A stretch of DNA of 9,287 nucleotides from an uncultured Clostridia bacterium. Lineage in GTDB: Bacteria > Bacillota > Clostridia > Christensenellales > Pumilibacteraceae. The notes under the pieces were generated by a model. That model did no database searches and was not told the DNA's origin. It worked only from the letters and a program-made list of their open reading frames with translations. Positions 4,744-9,287 of this stretch are shown piece after piece. Within the stretch, counting starts at the first letter, position 1; the number at the start of each line of letters is the position of its first letter. A program made the translations under genes and the position numbers. The DNA is taken from positions 1-9,287 of the forward strand of contig CANPYH010000059.1 of the NCBI GenBank assembly GCA_947588325.1, given 5' to 3'.

Positions 4744-7671
4744 ATGACAAAAGCAAGAAAAATCATTCTGATCGTACTGTCCGTTGTTTTGGCTCTCGGT
4801 CTGTCGTTGAGTTTGTTCTCGTTCACCGGCTGCGGAGGCGGTGACGATTCTAAAGAACTCGCGTCGATAACGCTGAACACGGATAACGTAAAGAAAACTT
4901 ATGTGACCGGCCAAACGTTGGACACCACGGGGCTTGTCGTTACGGCTAACTTCGCCGACGGTACCACAAAGGAATTGACGGCAGAGGAGTACGTTATCGA
5001 CGGCAAGGACACGCCGCTGAAAGTCAATGACAACTTCATGTCTACCAACTTCCAGTCCACCAAGTCCATTAAGGTTTCGTACACCAAGGGCGAAGTCACC
5101 AAGTCAAGAAACTTCAGCGTTACCATAACCAACAAGGTTAAGGAGGCGACGATCAACACCGAGAAGAGTAAGCATGCAACGACTTACTATGTCGGGCAGT
5201 CCTTCAACGTAGCGGGGCTTGTGCTTAACGCCGTACTTGAGGATAACTCGACCGTGGAGGTTAACGTTACCTCGGACAACTCGACCGTCGAAGGCGGCAA
5301 GCTGGCTCTTGGCGTTAAGCAAGTTACGATTAACGTCGGCGGCTTCAACATCACTATCCCTATCGTAGTGCAGAACGCATTGTACGTCGAGGCAGAGACG
5401 GGTTACAGAAACGGCAAGCCTATCGAACAGTCGATGGGCGAAAGCGGTAACATCAGAACCGACGCTACTGCCGAACTTGCAGCCGAGTATGCGACCGAGC
5501 TTTACGAGGCGCACCTCAAAGCCGCATTCGCGGAATCCAAGCTGAAAGAAACATCGGATTGGAGCGACGATTGGGCAACCACCGCGGCAACCGCTGCAGA
5601 GCAATTTGAGGCGCTCGGCGGAACCGAGAGCGTTTACAGAAACGACATTAAAGTAGGCGGCGAGATACTCAGCAAGCTCTACACCGAAACCGTCAAGTGG
5701 CTCAATGACGAGGCTAATGCGGACGCTATCGAGGAGTACGTTGCAAGCGATGAATTCACCGCTGCAGTTGCTGCATTCGAAGCAGGCACCAACGAGGATA
5801 TCGCAGAGTGGAACTACGCAGACCTCGTAACCCATAACACCGCGAGCGGTTCGGGCTCCGAAGGCAATGAGTACTACCTCGGTCAGAACAACCAGAACGA
5901 CACGATTTCCTTCGTGTTTGAGTCATCGGCAGCGACCGATACCGCAACCGTATCCTTCCGTCTCTCCTCCGCTTATCTGTATGCGGACAGCGGTTGGAAG
6001 GCTATCGTAATGGGTGACGTTAAGTTCGCAGACCTTTGCGACATAGCAGTCAACGGAATAAATCAACCTATTCCCGAAGATAAGATTCTCTATGGCGGCA
6101 AGACCGAGGACGGCTCCATTTGCCAGGGTCTCTGGATCAACTGGGACGAAGTTGTATTCAATAACGTCTCCCTTGTCGAGGGCAGAAATGTCGTCGAAAT
6201 GAAAGTTAAGCAGCATGGCATTGCCGCACAGGAGAACTACAACTTCGCGGCTAACATCGATACGCTTATCGTTGCACCCGGCACGAAATCCGACGGCAGC
6301 GACGCAGCTGACATGAGCACGTTTGACGACGAGTCCGCGGAGATTGTTGCCGATGTTACGAGCGTAACCGTAGCGGACGAGGAAGGCAAAGCTGTCGTAA
6401 CCGTCAGCGGTACCTACTCGGCTAAAGTCGGCGAAGATACCATTAACGGCTATCTCGTAGACCTTGTAGGCAACAACCTTGCTTGCGCAGTCGGAACCGT
6501 AAACGCGACCGTAACGCTTAAAGATGGCAACGCATTCGAGGCTAAAGCGGACGTAACCACTCTTGATCTCGGTACCTATGAGGTCACCTCGGGCGGAGCA
6601 GCTATTACAATCGAAGGATATCAAGGCTCTACCGCAAGCGTCGGCGGCGACTTCCCTTCGACCTACACTCTTGCAACCAAAGAGGGCGGCTCGGGTATCC
6701 AGCTCACTATCACCAGCGACTACAAAGTCGAAGTAACTTCGACCGAGATTAAGTCGGGTGAAAAGATTAAGTTGGAAATGGTAGCAGAGGACGACAAGGC
6801 GATTATCAAAATCACCGGCGGCGTCGAGTTCACTACCGAGGGCTACAACATGCAGCAGGACAAAGATAAAGCTGCGGTCAAGGCTGTGCTTGAGCAAAAA
6901 ATCAAGCCCATGTTCTACACCGATATTCAGAATGACGGTACCGGTAATAACTGGACATATCCTCTCGGTAAAGACTTCCACACCGTAACGGTTGACGTTG
7001 ACGCCAAGACCTTCACAATCAATCTTGATGTAACGAATTATACTTTGGGCATTGGAATGGGCATGCTGCACTTCGCTCCTTACCTGCCCGATGGCAGTGG
7101 CAATACCGATCCCGCTAACAAGGACTACAAACCCGAGATCGAGAAGGTAGAGGCTACTGTTCAGGCCGGCGGAAATGAGTTTAAGTTCACTTATGACCCT
7201 GCTGATAGTGGCACTTGTTTCGGTCTCCCGTACTTCTCTGTAACCAAAGTGGGAGCAGCCGTAATTGAGTCGACGACCGTTGTCAATGAGGGAGACAAAC
7301 CCATGCTTACGATCACCGGTACTTGCACTGTTTCGGCTGAGGTTCTTAAGAGCCAGATCACTCTCTACTTCGACAAAGTTACCGAAGGGCAAATCACCGA
7401 TGTTCAGTACACTGTTCCTGCCGCAAAAATCGATGCAACTGAAGAGCAGTTGAACGTCACCGTACAGGACGGCAAATTCACTATCAAGTTTGATGCTTCC
7501 GTACTTCCCGAAGGTGCATATTGGACGCACTTCGGCATCGAAGAAGATAAGGACCTCGAGCCTGCCGACTCTACCGTTACGGTAGGCGGCAAGACCTACG
7601 GTTTCGAGAAGCACACCGTAAGCTGGGGCGGAACCAGAGTATTCTTCATGGTATACACCGCAGCGGCTTAA
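4744..7671 (+). CDS. Large surface lipoprotein with Ig-like and CBM6/35-like domains
   Basis: A 975-residue exported lipoprotein, probably a carbohydrate- or surface-ligand-binding protein. Basic n-region, hydrophobic residues 7-27 and lipobox FTGC with Cys30 point to lipid anchoring. Residues ~38-130 and ~134-209 are two Ig-like domains of the Big_3 type (GxxLDTTGLVVTANFADGTT and GQSFNVAGLVLNAVLEDNST). From ~212 a CBM6/35-like domain begins (YVEAETG). It is interrupted by an acidic helical insert (~241-357) and resumes to ~511, closing with AANIDTLIVAPGT; the WINWDEV...LVEGRNVVEMKV strands are typical. Residues ~530-975 hold three degenerate copies of an unrecognised beta-rich module. There is no catalytic motif, no sortase signal and no transmembrane anchor at the C-terminus. 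GGAGG (4729-4733) lies ten bases before ATG 4744; an out-of-frame ATG at 4737 is ignored. A strong terminator follows. Ligand is unknown. Confidence 0.85.
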   Translation: MTKARKIILIVLSVVLALGLSLSLFSFTGCGGGDDSKELASITLNTDNVKKTYVTGQTLDTTGLVVTANFADGTTKELTAEEYVIDGKDTPLKVNDNFMSTNFQSTKSIKVSYTKGEVTKSRNFSVTITNKVKEATINTEKSKHATTYYVGQSFNVAGLVLNAVLEDNSTVEVNVTSDNSTVEGGKLALGVKQVTINVGGFNITIPIVVQNALYVEAETGYRNGKPIEQSMGESGNIRTDATAELAAEYATELYEAHLKAAFAESKLKETSDWSDDWATTAATAAEQFEALGGTESVYRNDIKVGGEILSKLYTETVKWLNDEANADAIEEYVASDEFTAAVAAFEAGTNEDIAEWNYADLVTHNTASGSGSEGNEYYLGQNNQNDTISFVFESSAATDTATVSFRLSSAYLYADSGWKAIVMGDVKFADLCDIAVNGINQPIPEDKILYGGKTEDGSICQGLWINWDEVVFNNVSLVEGRNVVEMKVKQHGIAAQENYNFAANIDTLIVAPGTKSDGSDAADMSTFDDESAEIVADVTSVTVADEEGKAVVTVSGTYSAKVGEDTINGYLVDLVGNNLACAVGTVNATVTLKDGNAFEAKADVTTLDLGTYEVTSGGAAITIEGYQGSTASVGGDFPSTYTLATKEGGSGIQLTITSDYKVEVTSTEIKSGEKIKLEMVAEDDKAIIKITGGVEFTTEGYNMQQDKDKAAVKAVLEQKIKPMFYTDIQNDGTGNNWTYPLGKDFHTVTVDVDAKTFTINLDVTNYTLGIGMGMLHFAPYLPDGSGNTDPANKDYKPEIEKVEATVQAGGNEFKFTYDPADSGTCFGLPYFSVTKVGAAVIESTTVVNEGDKPMLTITGTCTVSAEVLKSQITLYFDKVTEGQITDVQYTVPAAKIDATEEQLNVTVQDGKFTIKFDASVLPEGAYWTHFGIEEDKDLEPADSTVTVGGKTYGFEKHTVSWGGTRVFFMVYTAAA

Positions 7672-7717
7672 TAATTCACGGCTGTCGCAAGATAGCCAAC
7701 AAGTCAACAGACTTCGA

Positions 7718-7735
7718 CGTTATCTCAAAATAACG
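7718..7735. other. Small hairpin before the terminator
   Basis: CGTTAT (7718-7723) and ATAACG (7730-7735) form a 6-bp stem with a CTCAAA loop between the lipoprotein stop codon and its terminator. It may stabilise the 3' end of the message. Confidence 0.35.
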
Positions 7736-7776
7736 AAAAACGGGCTCATGCAATTTTGCATGGGTCCGTTTTTTTG
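7736..7776 (+). terminator. Intrinsic terminator of the lipoprotein gene
   Basis: ACGGGCTCATGCA (7740-7752) pairs fully, with two G.T wobbles, with TGCATGGGTCCGT (7757-7769). The stem is flanked by five A residues before and seven T residues after. It lies 65 nt past the stop codon and should end the transcript before the repeats. Confidence 0.9.
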
Positions 7777-7782
7777 TTAGGA

Positions 7783-7921
7783 GCGGCGCAATAGGCGCGG
7801 TGATACGGGCGCGCCGAGAACATCCCCCTCGGTCACTTACGTTTTTTAGTAAGCTCCCGTCGGGGGATAACCTCTCCCACCCGTCTGACCGCACCTCTCC
7901 GCCGCTCTCGAGTTGGTTCGT
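7783..7921 (-). repeat. Repeat element B, copy 2 (inverted)
   Basis: The reverse complement of element B copy 1 (3341-3482), including the identical 23-bp core at 7880-7902 and the ACGAACCAAC start at its right end. It lies 78 bp from element A copy 2, almost the same spacing as in copy 1 (75 bp). No gene is supported here. Confidence 0.75.
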
Positions 7922-7999
7922 TATGGAGTTGTGTAAAAGGACAAAATAAACATTAAGCACTTTATCACGCATAGGGCGCTTTTTTGGTGGAATTACTAT

Positions 8000-8192
8000 G
8001 ACAATCCCCTCAGGCGCTACGCGCCAGCCCCCCTTACTAAGGGCGGCCCACACAGGGCAGTCTCTTTCGATGTTAAACAACATACTTGTAATGAAACAAA
8101 TTTAGTAACATATTTCCCGAAAAGTTGGGGACGAATGTGGCCGCCCTTAGTAAGGGGGGCTGGCTGCCGTAAGGCAGACTGAGGGGATTGTC
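8000..8192. repeat. Repeat element A, copy 2 (MITE-like, inverted relative to copy 1)
   Basis: Arms at 8000-8053 and 8134-8192 are reverse complements starting with GACAATCCCCTCA. Each arm has two mini-hairpins: GGCGC-TAC-GCGCC (8013-8025) and CCCTTA-C-TAAGGG (8032-8044) on the left; the same second stem (8144-8156) and TGCC-GTAA-GGCA (8165-8176) on the right. The left arm matches the right arm of copy 1 and the right arm matches the left arm of copy 1; that second homology continues inward to about 8102. The centre is shorter than in copy 1 and shows no gene. Confidence 0.8.
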
Positions 8193-8275
8193 TTGCTTGC
8201 TACTCAAAAAGTAGTAATTTACCTATCAAACAGGGATATAAAACCTTTTCCCTCGACGTATCAACCCATCGCGAT

Positions 8276-8300
8276 AAGGTAGACTGAGGGGATTGTCTTG
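8276..8300 (+). repeat. Solo end fragment of element A
   Basis: AAGGTAGACTGAGGGGATTG and the following bases repeat, with one mismatch, the outer end of element A copy 2 (8171-8195). No partner arm is nearby. It looks like a partial duplication or the remnant of a decayed copy. Confidence 0.55.
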
Positions 8301-8418
8301 TCGGTTACGCGAACAGTAATTATCTGTTATCGGTGATTGCTATATAAAATAAACTTCCTTTGGAAAAAACAAGCTGATGTGCGGAAGTATTATGCGTGAA
8401 AATTAGTCTCAAAAATGC
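8301..8418. other. Non-coding spacer before degV promoter
   Basis: An AT-rich stretch between the repeat remnant and the degV promoter. I see no open frame, no long repeat and no convincing structured RNA in it. Confidence 0.4.
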
Positions 8419-8447
8419 TTGAATTTATGAAAAGTTTATGTTATGAT
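8419..8447 (+). promoter_or_regulatory. Sigma-A-type promoter of the DegV-family gene
   Basis: TTGAAT (8419-8424) and TATGAT (8442-8447) are separated by exactly 17 nt. Transcription should start near 8454. The first transcribed bases can form a hairpin CGAACG (8453-8458) with CGTTCG (8468-8473) upstream of the RBS, which might stabilise the 5' end. Confidence 0.7.
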
Positions 8448-8499
8448 TATGACGAACGGGTGAGGCTCGTTCGGACTAAACACACAGAGGACGAAAACC

Positions 8500-9287
8500 A
8501 TGTTTATATTGACCAGTGACAGTGCGGTAGACTTGTTCCGACCCGACGCCGAAAAACTCGACGTCGAGATAGTTCCGTTGACCTACACGGTAGACGGCGT
8601 GACGGTCGAGGACTTTGCCGAGGACGAGAGCGTATTCGAGCAGTTCTATGTCGGGCTTAAAGGCGGGTCTTTGCCCGTTACGAGCCAGATTAACCCCTTC
8701 ACGCATTGCGAGTTCTGGGAAAAGGTATACGCTAAGAGGGGAGCGCATGACATTGTGCATCTCACGCTTTCGAGCGGGTTGTCCAAGACCTATGACTCCG
8801 CCTGCCAAGCGGCTGTCGAGTTTATGACTAAACACCCCGACGTACACGTCTATGTCGTCGATTCGCTGGGTGCGACGCAGGCTGAGACGCCCGTTCTCGA
8901 AAAGGCTATTGAACTGCGCGATTCGGGGGTAGCCGCCGAGACCGCCGCCGAGACCCTGCGTAACCTCGCGCACCGTATCCACGCCTACATCATAGTCGAT
9001 AACCTCTTCCACCTCAAGCGCGGAGGACGTATCGGCGCCGCCGCCGCGATTATAGGCACCGCGCTCGGCATTAAACCCATAATCGTATTTAACGACAAAG
9101 GGCAGTTGTGCGTCTACAAAAAGCCGCTCGGCTGGAAAAAGGCGCTCAAAATCGTGCTTGACCATATCGAGGAGTATTGCCCCGCCGCAGCTCGCGGTAA
9201 GATCTGGATAGCCCAAGCCGACGCCAAGGCTAAAGCCGAGGAGGCTAAAGCCGCCATCGAGAAGCGTTTCGGCTCCACCGTCCAGAT
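8500..9287 (+). CDS. DegV family fatty-acid-binding protein, 3'-truncated by window edge
   Basis: A cytoplasmic DegV-family protein, the group that binds fatty acids and includes FakB, which presents fatty acids to a FakA kinase for phospholipid synthesis. The 262 codons present (family length is usually about 280-290) begin MFILTSDSAVDL, the family's N-terminal TDSxxDL motif. They continue with TSQINPFTHCEF (expected TSQPSP-like loop), LSSGLSKTYDSA (usual form LSSGLSGTYQSA), VDSLGATQAE, VDNLFHLKRGGRI and GTALGIKPIIVFNDKGQL. Residues of the lipid-binding pocket therefore appear intact. Start: AGAGG (8486-8490) nine bases before ATG 8500, behind a good promoter at 8419-8447. No fakA is visible, so a specific FakB role is not claimed. 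The gene seems unrelated to the upstream polysaccharide genes. Confidence 0.9.
   Translation, partial: MFILTSDSAVDLFRPDAEKLDVEIVPLTYTVDGVTVEDFAEDESVFEQFYVGLKGGSLPVTSQINPFTHCEFWEKVYAKRGAHDIVHLTLSSGLSKTYDSACQAAVEFMTKHPDVHVYVVDSLGATQAETPVLEKAIELRDSGVAAETAAETLRNLAHRIHAYIIVDNLFHLKRGGRIGAAAAIIGTALGIKPIIVFNDKGQLCVYKKPLGWKKALKIVLDHIEEYCPAAARGKIWIAQADAKAKAEEAKAAIEKRFGSTVQ

Noticed and set aside
5923..7707. A 594-codon open frame on the minus strand opposite the lipoprotein gene
   Set aside because: The plus-strand frame has a signal peptide, RBS, recognisable domains and a terminator. The antisense frame has no RBS or domain signature and follows from the codon bias of the real gene.

Overview
The window looks like a chromosomal stretch from an anaerobic, fibre-associated member of the Bacillota (Clostridia-like). 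Four things suggest this: lipoprotein signals of the FTAC/FTGC type, strong purine-rich ribosome binding sites, TTGAAA/TATAAT-type promoters, and the mix of GH5 glycanases, a DegV protein and Ig-repeat surface lipoproteins. I cannot place it to genus from sequence alone.

Layout. (1) 1-2874: two tandem, closely related glycoside hydrolase family 5 genes on the plus strand, 24 nt apart. The first is cut by the window start and follows a proline-rich linker, so it is probably the C-terminal part of a modular enzyme. The second is a complete lipoprotein. (2) 2875-3544: a non-coding junk zone with an IS3-family end relic, a long inverted repeat (element A, copy 1) and a second repeat (element B, copy 1). 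(3) 3555-4270: a clear promoter and a TetR-family regulator. (4) 4271-4743: a long intergenic leader with two tandem 13-bp palindromes, two back-to-back perfect palindromes and further hairpins. (5) 4744-7671: a 975-residue lipoprotein with two Ig-like domains, a CBM6/35-like domain interrupted by a helical insert, and three degenerate repeats of a module I do not recognise. A strong intrinsic terminator follows. (6) 7783-8300: element B copy 2, element A copy 2 and a solo end fragment. (7) 8419-9287: a promoter and a DegV-family gene cut by the window end.

How the parts may work together. The GH5 pair probably degrades beta-glucan-type polysaccharide at the cell surface. The large lipoprotein probably binds carbohydrate or another surface ligand. 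The TetR protein is the obvious candidate regulator of that lipoprotein gene through the tandem palindromes between them; this is inference.

The most unusual structure is a mirror arrangement. The same composite A-B repeat lies on both sides of the tetR-lipoprotein block in opposite orientation (A1-B1-[tetR, lipoprotein]-B2-A2), about 5.2 kb end to end. The arms of element A carry small hairpins whose two strands have changed together between copies.
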